Positions 43,150 through 53,244 are shown, numbered from the stretch's first letter. The stretch is 64,000 nucleotides of DNA from Selenomonadales bacterium 4137-cl (GCA_032334055.1 JAUOZS010000001.1:124001-188000); one strand, 5' to 3'. Program-made: numbers and translations. Notes: generated by a model from the letters alone, not told the origin.

Positions 43150-43360
43150 ATCGAGACACCTGGGCAATAAGTTACATAGTTAGCACCTTCTCCCCGACGA
43201 CGTTTTGTTTACTTTTATTGTAACAAGGGTTTTTGAAGGCCGAATGAAGCGTATGTGAATGTTTGGTGAATTTTGCAAAAATAGGTCGGATGGAGGAGGT
43301 TTCCGGCTTTGGTTGATGGTATTACTAGATAAGAGCTTTGTTAAGGAGGCTTTTGCCATC

Positions 43361-44062
43361 ATGGGAGGGTATACGGCGCTGGTCGTGGATGACGACGAGA
43401 ATATCAACGGCTTGCTGACGGAGTATCTGGCCGGCTACGGTTTCCGCACCCTGGCGGCGTATGACGGCGAGGAGGCGCTCCGCGCTTTCGCCTGCGGCAA
43501 ACCGGATATTATCGTGCTTGATATAATGTTACCCAAACTGGACGGCATCGAGGTATGCCGGCAGATCCGCAGGACGTCCGACGTGCCGATCCTGATGCTT
43601 ACCGCCCGCGGCGACGAAAGCGACAAGCTCGTCGGGTTGGAACTGGGAGCGGACGATTATATAACCAAGCCGTTCAGCCCCAGAGAAATAGCGGTAAGGC
43701 TGAAGGCCATTCTCCGCCGCTGCGGCGGCAAAGCGGCCGGCGCCGGCGGAAAGGACAGGCTTGTGTACGGGAGCTTGGTCGTCGACCGGGAGGCCTGCTC
43801 GGTAAGGGCCGACGACGAGGTTGTCAATCTTACGGCGACGGAGTTTAAGATTTTCGAGGCGTTGGCCGAGCAACCCGGGCGCGTTTTTAACCGGATGCAA
43901 ATCGCTACCAAGGCGCAGGGAACGTATTTTGAGGGCTGCGAGCGGACGATCGACGCCCATATCAAGAATATCCGGCAGAAGTTAAGCGCCGCTTTGCCGG
44001 GGCAGCGTTTTATCGAGACGGTGAGAAGCATGGGCTACAAGTTTGAAAGAAGAGCAAGGTGA
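43361..44062 (+). CDS. OmpR-family response regulator
   Basis: This 233-residue protein has a receiver domain (DDDEN near the N-terminus, phosphoacceptor in IIVLDIMLP, KPF lysine) and a winged-helix output domain (VNLTATEFKIFEAL, then ERTIDAHIKNIRQKL). It is likely phosphorylated by the kinase that follows. ATG 43361 follows AAGGAGG with rather long spacing (11 bases). Confidence 0.92.
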   Translation: MGGYTALVVDDDENINGLLTEYLAGYGFRTLAAYDGEEALRAFACGKPDIIVLDIMLPKLDGIEVCRQIRRTSDVPILMLTARGDESDKLVGLELGADDYITKPFSPREIAVRLKAILRRCGGKAAGAGGKDRLVYGSLVVDREACSVRADDEVVNLTATEFKIFEALAEQPGRVFNRMQIATKAQGTYFEGCERTIDAHIKNIRQKLSAALPGQRFIETVRSMGYKFERRAR

Positions 44063-44069
44063 TGTTTTT

Positions 44070-45197
44070 GTGTTGCGGGCAATGCATACGATGACGATAA
44101 TCAATACAATCAGGCTTATTCTCGGCATCTTGTTCGCCATCGCCGTCGCATCGTCTTTTCTGTTGTTCTTCGACAACATGATCGATGTGTTGCGGGGGAT
44201 CTCTTGGCTGCAAGGGCTGGCTGGCCTGCAGGATTTTCTCAATTACGTGTACTGCGTGACCGGTTTCGTTTTGCTGGTAATCGCCGTTTTGACGGGCAGG
44301 CAGATCGAACGGCGGATCGGGGTCGCCCTGGAAGAGTTCGCGGGCCTGATCGAGGCGATGCGCGCGGGGGATTACCGGAAGACCACGACCCTGAGCCTGG
44401 ACGACGAGCTGGGCTTTGTAATTTATTCGCTTAACAGGCTTGCCGCCGATCTGGAGAAGGCCAATGTCCGTAGGCGCAAGATGCTGGCCGGCATCGCCCA
44501 TGAGTTGAACACCCCGCTGACGACGCTGCGGGGCAATCTGGAGGCGGTGCTGGAAGGGATGTTTTCGCCGGACGAACACCGGTTGAGGCTGCTGCTGGAG
44601 GAGACCGTTTATCTGCAGCGGCTTATCGGCGACCTGCGGGAACTGTCGCTGGCCGAGGCGGGAGAGTTGCCGCTCGGCAAGGTGCGGGTCAAGGTGCCGG
44701 CGGCGATAAACCACGTCTTGGCGATGCTTGAGCCGCTGCTCGGCGAAAAGGAGACGCGGGTGACGGCCAGTTATGAGGAGGATCTGCCGGATGTGCTGGC
44801 GGACCAGGACCGTCTTTATCAGATTATCTATAATCTGGTGGTAAACGCGCTGCAGTTCGGCGGCCGTCCCGGCCTGGTCGGCATAAGCGCACGGCGGGTG
44901 TCCGACGGGAGGCGGGACTTGGTGGAAATCGCCGTGAGCGACAATGGGATCGGCATAAGCGAAGCGGATCTGCCGCTGATTTTCGACCAGTTTTACCGGG
45001 TCGACGAATCGCGCAGCAGGAAGACGGGCGGCAGCGGCATTGGGCTGGCGATCGTGAAACAGCTCGCGGAGGCGCATGGCGGTTATGTCCGGGTAAGCAG
45101 CCGCCTGGGTGAGGGCAGCGTTTTCCATGTAGGTCTGCCCCTGTTCCCCGGCGGGATGCAGCAGGGAGGCGGGGATGATGGCCGGCCCGCAGGCTGA
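44070..45197 (+). CDS. sensor histidine kinase
   Basis: This 375-residue kinase has two membrane helices (near residues 8-30 and 55-75), a HAMP-like region, the phosphoacceptor HisKA block MLAGIAHELNTPLTTLRGN and an HATPase domain (NALQF, DNGIGI, GGSGIGLAIV). GTG 44070 is chosen because AAGGTGATG precedes it; TTG 44043 would overlap the regulator. It overlaps the secretion ATPase, so sensing and export may be coordinated. Confidence 0.9.
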   Translation: MLRAMHTMTIINTIRLILGILFAIAVASSFLLFFDNMIDVLRGISWLQGLAGLQDFLNYVYCVTGFVLLVIAVLTGRQIERRIGVALEEFAGLIEAMRAGDYRKTTTLSLDDELGFVIYSLNRLAADLEKANVRRRKMLAGIAHELNTPLTTLRGNLEAVLEGMFSPDEHRLRLLLEETVYLQRLIGDLRELSLAEAGELPLGKVRVKVPAAINHVLAMLEPLLGEKETRVTASYEEDLPDVLADQDRLYQIIYNLVVNALQFGGRPGLVGISARRVSDGRRDLVEIAVSDNGIGISEADLPLIFDQFYRVDESRSRKTGGSGIGLAIVKQLAEAHGGYVRVSSRLGEGSVFHVGLPLFPGGMQQGGGDDGRPAG

Positions 45198-47331
45198 GGA
45201 ATACAGCGTTAAAGGGACTAAGGGTCAGGCTTCGTTGGTCGCCTGTCTGGCCGCTGTTGCCAGAGCCATGGGTGTGCCGGCCGAGGAGGCCGGAGTGGCG
45301 CGGGCCTGGGCGGCCGGCGACGGGGCGGCCGACGGGAGGGCGCTGGCCCGGTTTATCGCGCGGGAGCTAACGCTGAGAGCGAAAATCGTCGCCATCCGGC
45401 CGGAAGATTTGCCTTGCCAGCCGGTTCCTGCCATTGCCGGGCTCAAGGACGGCGGGTATGTGGTGCTCGGCAAAAACGACGCCGAACGGGTGCGGGTTTT
45501 CGATCCGGCGGCGGGAAAGACGCGGGCCGTGGAAAAGGCGGCGTTTCTGTCCGCCTGGGACGGACGGCTGATCGTCCTGGCGCATCCCCTGAGTGTGGCC
45601 GGTTGGGCGAGAAAGTACAATCTGGACTGGTTTTTGCCGGCGCTGGCCCGATATAAGCGATTCTTGGGCGAGGCGCTGGTCGGCTCGTTTTTTCTGCAAC
45701 TGTTCGGCCTGGCGACGCCGCTTTTCACCCAGGTTATCATCGATAAGGTTATTTTGCATCGCGGGGTCGCGACGCTCGACGTTTTGGCGGTATTCCTGCT
45801 GGTGACCGGTGTTTTCCAGGCCGGCATGGGCATTCTGCGGACTTATCTGCTCACCCATACGACCAATAAGCTGGATGTCATTCTCGGAGCGAGGCTGTTC
45901 AGGCATATCGCGGCTTTGCCGCTGAGGTACTTCGAACAGCGGCGCGTCGGCGATACCCTCATGCGGGTGGCGGCGATGAACGGCATCCGGGAATTCATGA
46001 CAGGCCCGGCGTTGACGGCGGTTATCGATACGGTGTTTGCCGTCGTGTTCGTAGCCGTCATGTTTTACTACAGCGTGTCTCTTACCCTGCTGGCGCTGGC
46101 GGTCGTGCCCGTCTATCTGCTGCTGAACGTTTTGGCGACACCTGCCTATAAGGAGCGCCTGGCGGCGGTCTGGGCGGCAGGAGCGGCGCAGAACGCCTTT
46201 TTGGTCGAAGCGGTTACCGGTATCCAGACCGTGAAGGCGCTCGCCCTGGAACCGCAGTTCAACCACAGGTGGGAACGGCTTGTGGAACGGTATGTCAGGA
46301 CGTCGTTCGACAGCGCCGCGTTCAACATCACGGTAAGCAACGGCGGGCGGCTGCTTCAGCTGCTGTCCGGGCTAAGTATTTTGTGGTTCGGCGGCCATAT
46401 GGTGATAGAGGGCGAGCTGACGCTGGGGCAGTTGATCGCTTTTCAGATGCTGGCCGGACAGGCGGGCGCGCCTTTATTCAGGCTGGTTGGCATGTGGCAG
46501 TCTGTCCAGCAGGCGGCCCTGTCGCTCGAACGGGTGGGAGATATCGTGCGTACGCCGCCCGAGCCTGTGCGGGCCGGGACGGGGGAGCGGGCGCCGCTGC
46601 GCGGGGCGATTGGATTTGAGCAGGTTTCTTTCCGCTACGGCGCCGAAGGGCCGGACGCGGTCCACGGGGTCAGTTTCGCCGTCCTCGCGGGCATGAGGGT
46701 TGGCGTAGTCGGCCGGTCGGGTTCGGGGAAAAGCACGCTCGCAAAACTGGTGCAGAGGCTGTACCAGCCGGAACGCGGCCGGATCACGATCGACGGGCGC
46801 GACGCGGCGGAGCTCGACCCCGTGTGGCTGAGGCGCCGGATCGGCGTGGTGCCGCAGGAGAGTTATCTGTTCAACGGCAGTGTCCGCGACAATATCGCCG
46901 TCACCCGCCCGGGCGCGGCGATGGGGGATGTCGTCCGCGCGGCGGAGGCCGCAGGGGCGCATGAGTTCATACTGGAACTGCCGGAAGGCTACGACACCTG
47001 GGTGGGCGAGCGGGGCGCGGCTCTGTCTGGCGGGCAGCGGCAGCGCATCGCCATCGCCAGGGCGCTGCTCGCCGACCCGCGCATCCTGATCTTCGATGAG
47101 GCTACGAGCGCCCTTGATTACCAGTCGGAACGGATTATCAGCCGCAACCTTGACAAGATCGCGGCCGGCAGGACGCTGCTGATGATAGCGCATCGCCTGT
47201 CGTCCGTCCGGAAGTGCGACACGATCATCGTTCTCGACCGGGGGCAACTGGTCGAGCAGGGCAGCCATCAAGAGCTGCTGACCCGTAGAGGGTTGTATCA
47301 TCATTTATATCAAATGCAGACCGAGGTATGA
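45175..47331 (+). CDS. type I secretion ABC transporter, HlyB-like (copy 1)
   Basis: This 718-residue protein has an N-terminal C39-like domain (residues about 15-140) that lacks the catalytic cysteine of bacteriocin-type peptidases, so it should bind, not cleave, its substrate. Then come six membrane helices (about 155-430) and an ATPase domain (GRSGSGKST, LSGGQRQ, ILIFDEATSALD). It exports RTX-type proteins in one step. ATG 45175 overlaps the kinase; GGGAGGCGGGG precedes it. Confidence 0.9.
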   Translation: MMAGPQAEEYSVKGTKGQASLVACLAAVARAMGVPAEEAGVARAWAAGDGAADGRALARFIARELTLRAKIVAIRPEDLPCQPVPAIAGLKDGGYVVLGKNDAERVRVFDPAAGKTRAVEKAAFLSAWDGRLIVLAHPLSVAGWARKYNLDWFLPALARYKRFLGEALVGSFFLQLFGLATPLFTQVIIDKVILHRGVATLDVLAVFLLVTGVFQAGMGILRTYLLTHTTNKLDVILGARLFRHIAALPLRYFEQRRVGDTLMRVAAMNGIREFMTGPALTAVIDTVFAVVFVAVMFYYSVSLTLLALAVVPVYLLLNVLATPAYKERLAAVWAAGAAQNAFLVEAVTGIQTVKALALEPQFNHRWERLVERYVRTSFDSAAFNITVSNGGRLLQLLSGLSILWFGGHMVIEGELTLGQLIAFQMLAGQAGAPLFRLVGMWQSVQQAALSLERVGDIVRTPPEPVRAGTGERAPLRGAIGFEQVSFRYGAEGPDAVHGVSFAVLAGMRVGVVGRSGSGKSTLAKLVQRLYQPERGRITIDGRDAAELDPVWLRRRIGVVPQESYLFNGSVRDNIAVTRPGAAMGDVVRAAEAAGAHEFILELPEGYDTWVGERGAALSGGQRQRIAIARALLADPRILIFDEATSALDYQSERIISRNLDKIAAGRTLLMIAHRLSSVRKCDTIIVLDRGQLVEQGSHQELLTRRGLYHHLYQMQTEV

Positions 47332-47332
47332 T

Positions 47333-48703
47333 ATGGCCGGGAAGCTGCTTTCAAGGATCAGAGGTTTATATAGGGCGACCGTCAACAACAATTTGACGGC
47401 GCGTGAAACGGAGTTTCTGCCTGCTGCGCTGGAGGTGACGGAAACTCCGCCGTCGCCGGTCGGCCGGGCGGTCATGTGGACGATGGTGGCTCTGGTTATA
47501 ACGGCTTTGGCCTGGTCGGTGCTCGGGCGGGTGGACGAGGTGGCCGTGGCTCCCGGCAAGGTCATTCCTGTCGGGCAGGTGAAGGTTGTCCAGGCCGAAG
47601 ACAAAGGGGTGGTTAAGAGCATCCCCGTAAGGGACGGGCAGCAGGTCAAGCAGGGCCAGTTGCTGCTCGAACTCGATCCGACCATTTCCGCCGCCGACCT
47701 CGCGCGGCTGAGGAAGGAACACGCCTACTACTCCCTGGAGGTCGAACGGCTGGAGGCGGAGCGGGACGGGCGGGTTTTCGCGCCGGGCCCCCACCCCGGA
47801 GTGGACGAGAAGGATGTTAATTTCCAGAGGTCCTTGTTCCGCAGCCGGGAAAACGAGTATCGGACCAGGCTGGCGGCCGTGGAGTCGAATGTTCGCCAGA
47901 ACAGGGCCGCCCTGAACGCCGCCGCGGCGGTGAAGGTGAAGTACGCCGCCCTTCTGGAGGTCGCCAGGGACAAGGAGCAGCGCATCGAACGCCTGGTAAG
48001 GGAAAACGCCGTCGCCCTGTTCGTGCTGCTTGATCATCGCGCCCGGCGGCTGGAGCTGGAGCAGAATCTATCCGCCCAGGACGCCGAGATCGCCAGGAAC
48101 GAATGGGCCGTAACCCAGAGCCTGGAGAATCTGGCTTATGTCAGGGCCGAGCATGACCGGGAGATCGCCGACAAGCTGGTGGAGGACCGCAAGCAGTTGC
48201 TCGCCCTTGCCGAGGAAATGAAAAAGGCCGAGGAAAAAAACCGGCTGTCCCGCCTGACCAGTCCGGTTGACGGCCGGGTGACCCAGTTGGCCGTGCATAC
48301 CGTCGGCGGGGTGGTGACCGCCGCCCAGCCGCTGATGGTAATCGTGCCGGCCGATGCCGGCCTGTTGGTCGAGGCGTGGGTAGCCAACAAGGATATCGGC
48401 TTTGTCCATGCGGGCCAGCGGGCGGAAGTGAAGATCGAGACTTTCAGCTTCCAGAAGTACGGCGTGATCGAGGCGGTGGTCGACGAGGTAAGCGCCGACG
48501 CCGTCGAGGACAAGGAAAAAGGGCGTGTGTACCGGATAACCCTGCGGCTCGGCCGGGACCATATGGTCGTGGACGGCAGAGAGGTGTTTTTGGGGCCGGG
48601 CATGTCGGCGACCGCCGAGGTGAAGGTAAGGAGCAAACGGATTATCGAGTTCTTTCTCGATCCTTTCCGCCAATACAAAAGCGAGGCGTTGAGGGAAAGG
48701 TAG
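47333..48703 (+). CDS. HlyD-family periplasmic adaptor protein
   Basis: This 456-residue protein has one membrane helix (residues about 45-64), a lipoyl/barrel-sandwich domain (VAPGKVIPVGQVKVVQA), a long coiled coil (about 120-290) and a C-terminal beta-barrel. It bridges the inner-membrane ABC exporter and a TolC-like outer channel, which is not in this window. It starts one base after the first exporter and is followed 4 bases later by the second. Confidence 0.9.
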   Translation: MAGKLLSRIRGLYRATVNNNLTARETEFLPAALEVTETPPSPVGRAVMWTMVALVITALAWSVLGRVDEVAVAPGKVIPVGQVKVVQAEDKGVVKSIPVRDGQQVKQGQLLLELDPTISAADLARLRKEHAYYSLEVERLEAERDGRVFAPGPHPGVDEKDVNFQRSLFRSRENEYRTRLAAVESNVRQNRAALNAAAAVKVKYAALLEVARDKEQRIERLVRENAVALFVLLDHRARRLELEQNLSAQDAEIARNEWAVTQSLENLAYVRAEHDREIADKLVEDRKQLLALAEEMKKAEEKNRLSRLTSPVDGRVTQLAVHTVGGVVTAAQPLMVIVPADAGLLVEAWVANKDIGFVHAGQRAEVKIETFSFQKYGVIEAVVDEVSADAVEDKEKGRVYRITLRLGRDHMVVDGREVFLGPGMSATAEVKVRSKRIIEFFLDPFRQYKSEALRER

Positions 48704-48707
48704 GAGC

Positions 48708-50864
48708 ATGGATCTTCAGCTTGCAACCGGACAACAGGCCGGCGTAGTCTCCCGGCGCGCTGATACGGCTCTCGCGTGCCTGGTGACCGCGGCCAGGCTG
48801 CTCGGCATTCCGGCCGACGCGGACCAGATGCGGCGGGCTTACGTGGTCAGCAACGCGACGATGGACGGGGTTGCATTCGTCCGGGCGGCGGCCGATCTGG
48901 GCCTGAAAGCGCGGCAGGCGGGGGTCGACACCGATAAGCTGGCCTCTCTGCCGCTGCCGGCGGCGCTTGTCCTCGATAACGGCTGCTTTGTACTCGCCGT
49001 GCGCCGCGAAGGCGGGCGGCTGGTCATTTTCGATCCCCGCCGCGATAACCCCGCCGCAATCCCGCTGGAAACCCTGCGTGCCGCCTGGAGCGGGCGGGTG
49101 ATTCTTATCGCCCGCCGCCATGTGCGCAAAGGCGTCGGTCCGGGTTTCGGGATCGGGTGGTTTATTGCCGCGATCGCGCCTTACAAGCGGTTTTTGGGGG
49201 AAGTCCTCTTCGTTTCGTTCGTCCTGCAGTTGTTCGGGTTGGTGAGTCCGTTGTTCACGCAGGTGATCATCGACAGGGTTCTGGTGCATCGCAGCCTGGG
49301 GACGTTGGATATCCTGGTGCTGGGGATGGCGGCGGCGGCGATTTTCCAGGCGTGGATGACTGCCCTGAGAAGCTATCTGTTTACCAATACGACCAACAAG
49401 ATCGACGCGGCGCTGAGCGCCAGGCTGTTCAGGCATATCACCGCCCTGCCGGTAAAGTATTTCGGGAGCTGGCAGGTCGGCGACGTCGTGGCCCGGGTGA
49501 GGGAACTGGAGAATGTGAGGCAGTTTGTCACCGGGTCGGGACTGAGCGTACTGCTGGACAGCGTGTTCACCGTTGTCTACATCGTCGTGATGTTTTTTTA
49601 CAGCCCCTTTCTGAGTGTGATCGCCCTGATCGCCCTGCCGTTATTCGTCGCGCTCAACGCGGTTGTGACGCCAATTTACCGGCGCCGGCTCAATGAGAAG
49701 TTCGTCGCCGGCGCGGAGAATCAGGCGTTTTTGATCGAGGCGGTGACGGGAATCCAGACGGTGAAGTCGCTGGCGGTGGAGCCGCACTTCATCGGGAAAT
49801 GGGAGGAGATGCTGGCCCGTTATGTGAAAACGGCGTTCGTAACCGCCAATATGGCGAACATTGCCGGCAGTGTCGGCGGGTTCATCCAGCAGGCGGCCAA
49901 TCTGGCCGTTTTATGGGCGGGGGCTTACGCGGTGATGGACAACAAGCTGAGCATCGGGGAACTGATCGCCTTTCAGATGCTGGCCGGGCAGGTGAACGCC
50001 CCCGTTCTGCGGTTGGTCAATACCTGGCAGCAACTGCAGCAGGCGAAGGTGTCGGTCGACCGGCTCGGCGATATAATGAACGCGGAGGCCGAGCCCGCCT
50101 ATAACCCCAGCCGGACGACGCTCCCGACCGTACGCGGGGAAGTCGTTTTCGACAGGGTCAGCTTCCGCTACCGGCAGGATGCTCCCGAAGTTTTACACCA
50201 GGTCAGCATTAATATTAAGGCCGGGACGCGGGTCGGGGTGGTCGGCCGCTCGGGCTCGGGGAAAAGCACGCTGGCGAAGCTGATTCAGCGGCTGTATGTG
50301 CCGGAGTCCGGCCGGGTGCTTATCGACGGCGTGGATCTTTCCCAGGTCGAGCCGGCCTGGCTGCGGCGGCAGATCGGGGTTGTGCCGCAGGAGAGTTACC
50401 TGTTCAGCGGCTCTGTCGGAGAGAACATCGCGGCGGCCTACCCGGAGGCGAGCGCGGAGGAGGTCCGCGCGGCCGCGGAAATCGCCGGGGCCGAAGGCTT
50501 CATCAACGATCTGCCGCAAGGCTACGATACCCATGTCGGCGAGCGGGGCGAGGCACTGTCCGGCGGGCAGCGGCAGCGCATAGCCATAGCAAGGGCGCTG
50601 CTGCCCAATCCCCAGGTGCTTATTTTTGATGAGGCTACAGGTGCGCTGGATTATGAGTCCGAGCGGACGATAATGAACAACCTTGACCGCATAGCCGCCA
50701 ACCGGACGATGGTTATGGTGGCTCACCGCCTGGCCACCGTCCGTCGCTGCGATCAGATCATCGTGCTCGAACGCGGCGCGGTCGCCGAATCCGGTACCCA
50801 TGACGAGCTTTTGGCCAAAAGGGGCATATACTATCAGCTTCACCGGCTTCAAGAGGAGGAGTAG
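48708..50864 (+). CDS. type I secretion ABC transporter, HlyB-like (copy 2)
   Basis: This 718-residue paralogue of copy 1 has the same architecture: C39-like domain without the catalytic cysteine (residues about 10-135), six membrane helices and an ATPase domain (GRSGSGKST, LSGGQRQ, LIFDEATGALD). The two copies share about the same length and many blocks and flank one adaptor. They may form a heterodimer or serve two substrates. ATG 48708 follows GGTAGGAGC. Confidence 0.9.
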   Translation: MDLQLATGQQAGVVSRRADTALACLVTAARLLGIPADADQMRRAYVVSNATMDGVAFVRAAADLGLKARQAGVDTDKLASLPLPAALVLDNGCFVLAVRREGGRLVIFDPRRDNPAAIPLETLRAAWSGRVILIARRHVRKGVGPGFGIGWFIAAIAPYKRFLGEVLFVSFVLQLFGLVSPLFTQVIIDRVLVHRSLGTLDILVLGMAAAAIFQAWMTALRSYLFTNTTNKIDAALSARLFRHITALPVKYFGSWQVGDVVARVRELENVRQFVTGSGLSVLLDSVFTVVYIVVMFFYSPFLSVIALIALPLFVALNAVVTPIYRRRLNEKFVAGAENQAFLIEAVTGIQTVKSLAVEPHFIGKWEEMLARYVKTAFVTANMANIAGSVGGFIQQAANLAVLWAGAYAVMDNKLSIGELIAFQMLAGQVNAPVLRLVNTWQQLQQAKVSVDRLGDIMNAEAEPAYNPSRTTLPTVRGEVVFDRVSFRYRQDAPEVLHQVSINIKAGTRVGVVGRSGSGKSTLAKLIQRLYVPESGRVLIDGVDLSQVEPAWLRRQIGVVPQESYLFSGSVGENIAAAYPEASAEEVRAAAEIAGAEGFINDLPQGYDTHVGERGEALSGGQRQRIAIARALLPNPQVLIFDEATGALDYESERTIMNNLDRIAANRTMVMVAHRLATVRRCDQIIVLERGAVAESGTHDELLAKRGIYYQLHRLQEEE

Positions 50865-50891
50865 CCATTCCCTCCTCCTCCGGAGTATGGG

Positions 50892-50931
50892 AAAAGGGAT
50901 GCCGCCAATGGGCGGGCATCCCTTTTGCTTT
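50892..50931. terminator. bidirectional intrinsic terminator
   Basis: A stem of about 15 bp (AAAAGGGATGCC and GCC with complements) with a 4-base loop separates the T1SS operon from htpG. Confidence 0.9.
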
Positions 50932-50968
50932 CTTCCCGGCCGGCAAGTTGGCCGGCGGGCAGGCGGTT

Positions 50969-52936
50969 TTATTCCTTTTTGCCGGCTTCGGCCATCAGGG
51001 CTGCGACCTTGGCGGCGAACCCGACGGGATCTTCCGGAGTTATCCCCTCCATCAGCAAAGCCTGGCCGTAGAGGAGCTCGCAGTAGTCTTTGAAGGCATC
51101 CTGGGAGGAGGCTTGTTCGTGCAGTTTCTGCAGCACCCGGAAAACCTCGTGGTGGGGGTTGAGCTCCAGGATACGCCGGGCCTTGAACGTGGCCCGGTCC
51201 ATTTCGGTGAGGATCTGCTCCATCGACAAACTGATACCGTTGTCGCCGCTGACCAGGCAGACGGGGCTCGATTTCAGGCGGCTGCTGATTTTGACCTCGG
51301 CGATTTTCCCGGCAAGCTGTTCCTTCACCGCGTTGAGCAGCGCTTCGTTGTCTTTGGCGAGCTTGTCCGTCTCCTGCTTCGCTTCCGGGGTATCGACGCC
51401 GTCAAGTTTCAGGTCGCCCCGGCTGATGGATTGGAACTTTTTGTCCTTATACTCGCGCAAGGCGTCGATGGCGAATTCGTCGACCCTGTCCAGAAGGTAC
51501 AGGACTTCGATGCCTTTTTCCCTAAGCAGCTCCATCTGCGGCAGCCGCTCCACCGCTGAGCGGTCTTTGCCGGCGGCGTAGTAGATTAGCGTTTGTCCGT
51601 CCGGCATCCGGGAGACGTAATCGGCCAATGTCGTCAAGCCGTCGGCGGACTGGGAGGAGGGGAAGAGCAGCAGGTCCTGCAGTTTCTCGCGGCTCTGAAA
51701 GTCGGCGTAGACGCCGCTTTTGATGGCGCGGCCGTATTCTTTCCAGAAGGTCTCGTATTTGGGCCGGTCCTTGGCGAGCATGCTCTCCAGGGTTTTCAGC
51801 AGGCTTTTCTCAAGGTTCTTGCCGACTTTCTGCAATTGGCTGCTGTGCTGCAACAGCTCGCGGGAAATGTTGAGGGAGAAGTCGGGCGAGTCCACCAAGC
51901 CGCGGACGAAACGCAGGTATTCCGGCAGCAGGTCTTTACAGTTGTCCATGACGAAAACGTTGCGGGAATATAGGCGGATGCCGGAGGAGGCCTCCCGCTG
52001 ATAGAAATCAAAGGGGGCGTGCGCCGGGATGAAAAGCACCGTCGTGTACTCCACCGCTCCTTCTACTTTGGAGTGGATAATCTCCAGGGGGTCTTCCCAG
52101 TCAAGGAAGAGGTTTTTGTATAACTGGTGGTATTCTTCCTTGGTAATCTCGGCTTTGTTCCTGGTCCACAAAGGCGTCATGGAGTTGAGTGTCTTGACCT
52201 CGACGGACTGGGCCGCGGGAGCGTCCTCGATGATCTTGCCGTCGGCGTCGCGGGGCTTTTCTTCTGTTATGAAGTTCATTTTGATGGGGTAGCGGATGTA
52301 ATCGGAGTATTTTTTGACAAGATTTTGCAAGGTGAAGCGGTTCAGGAAGTTTTCGGCGGGATGCTCGGCGGAGCAATGTTCGTCTTGCAGCTCCAGGATG
52401 ATGGCCGTCCCCCGCGAGTCCTTGTCGCACTCCTCGACGGTATAGGTGCCGTCGCCCGCCGATTCCCAGCGAATGCCCTTAGGTTGGCCGGGGGCCCGGG
52501 TAATAACGGTTACCTTTTTGGCGACCATGAAGGCCGAATAGAAACCGACCCCGAATTGGCCGATGAGTTCGCCAGCCGAGCCGGCGCCGCTGTCCTTCAT
52601 TTTTTCCAGGAAGGCTTTTGTTCCCGATTTGGCGATGGTGCCGAGGTTGTCAACCACTTCGGCAAAGGTCATGCCCATCCCGTTATCGGCGATGGTGAGG
52701 GTTTTTGTTTCCTCGTCGGGGAGGATAAAGATTTCAAAGTCGGCGTTGCCTGCAAGCAGGTCGTGGTTGGTCAGGGCTTCGAAGCGGAGCTTGTCGATGG
52801 CGTCCGAGGCGTTGGAAATCAGCTCCCGCAGGAAGATTTCCCGGTTGGTGTAAATGGAATGGATCATCAGGTCGAGCAGTTGCTTGGTCTCCGTCTGAAA
52901 TTCACGGGTTTCCTTTGTGCCGGTCGATTGAGTCAT
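50969..52936 (-). CDS. htpG: molecular chaperone HtpG (Hsp90)
   Basis: This 655-residue protein has the GHKL ATP-binding motifs (ELISNASDAIDKLR, then DNGMGMT and GQFGVGFYSAFMV), the middle domain and the C-terminal dimerisation region. It assists folding under stress. It is preceded by a sigma-A promoter and a perfect CIRCE element, so HrcA is its likely repressor. ATG 52936 follows AAGGAGG. Confidence 0.97.
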   Translation of the reverse strand: MTQSTGTKETREFQTETKQLLDLMIHSIYTNREIFLRELISNASDAIDKLRFEALTNHDLLAGNADFEIFILPDEETKTLTIADNGMGMTFAEVVDNLGTIAKSGTKAFLEKMKDSGAGSAGELIGQFGVGFYSAFMVAKKVTVITRAPGQPKGIRWESAGDGTYTVEECDKDSRGTAIILELQDEHCSAEHPAENFLNRFTLQNLVKKYSDYIRYPIKMNFITEEKPRDADGKIIEDAPAAQSVEVKTLNSMTPLWTRNKAEITKEEYHQLYKNLFLDWEDPLEIIHSKVEGAVEYTTVLFIPAHAPFDFYQREASSGIRLYSRNVFVMDNCKDLLPEYLRFVRGLVDSPDFSLNISRELLQHSSQLQKVGKNLEKSLLKTLESMLAKDRPKYETFWKEYGRAIKSGVYADFQSREKLQDLLLFPSSQSADGLTTLADYVSRMPDGQTLIYYAAGKDRSAVERLPQMELLREKGIEVLYLLDRVDEFAIDALREYKDKKFQSISRGDLKLDGVDTPEAKQETDKLAKDNEALLNAVKEQLAGKIAEVKISSRLKSSPVCLVSGDNGISLSMEQILTEMDRATFKARRILELNPHHEVFRVLQKLHEQASSQDAFKDYCELLYGQALLMEGITPEDPVGFAAKVAALMAEAGKKE

Positions 52937-52996
52937 AAACAGCCTCCTTGGTTTGTCTATATAGAATTTGCCAGAGGACGGGTTGTTAGTCTGTTG

Positions 52997-53023
52997 TTAG
53001 CACTCTCGATGAATGAGTGCTAA
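52997..53023. promoter_or_regulatory. CIRCE element (HrcA operator) of htpG
   Basis: Arms TTAGCACTC and GAGTGCTAA match the CIRCE consensus perfectly, with the standard 9-base spacer. It lies directly downstream of the -10 box of the htpG promoter. Confidence 0.95.
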
Positions 53024-53027
53024 TTCC

Positions 53028-53056
53028 ATGATACTAAGCACTTCCTGCGGTTTCAA
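53028..53056 (-). promoter_or_regulatory. htpG sigma-A promoter
   Basis: Read on the minus strand: TTGAAA, a 17-base spacer and TATCAT. The CIRCE element follows five bases later, over the transcript start. Confidence 0.8.
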
Positions 53057-53215
53057 TTTGCCGGTATAGCCGATTTGGGCCGTTATAATACAAAATCGGG
53101 CGAATAGGCCAATAAGCTTGGTGCTTCGCCGTTTTTCCTCCTCTGGGTTTTCTTTCCGTGCTGCTACGCCGTTCTCTATGGTGTGCGGCGAGCGCGCCAA
53201 GTGAACAGCGGCTGC
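53057..53215. other. intergenic spacer between divergent promoters
   Basis: No gene or structured element is convincing here. Short minus-strand ORFs in this region overlap the htpG promoter and CIRCE and lack binding sites. Confidence 0.5.
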
Positions 53216-53244
53216 TTGACAAAAGAATTTCCGATGGCTAAAAT
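53216..53244 (+). promoter_or_regulatory. sigma-A promoter of L25-like gene
   Basis: A perfect TTGACA and TAAAAT (five of six) are separated by 17 bases. A CIRCE-like element begins 16 bases downstream. Confidence 0.75.

Noticed and set aside
42370..43223. Long ORFs antisense to the RTX gene
   Set aside because: They are shadows of the repeated GGxGxD codons and give repetitive, non-natural sequences.
52997..53222. Two short minus-strand ORFs beside htpG
   Set aside because: They run through the htpG promoter and CIRCE, and the translations are not protein-like.
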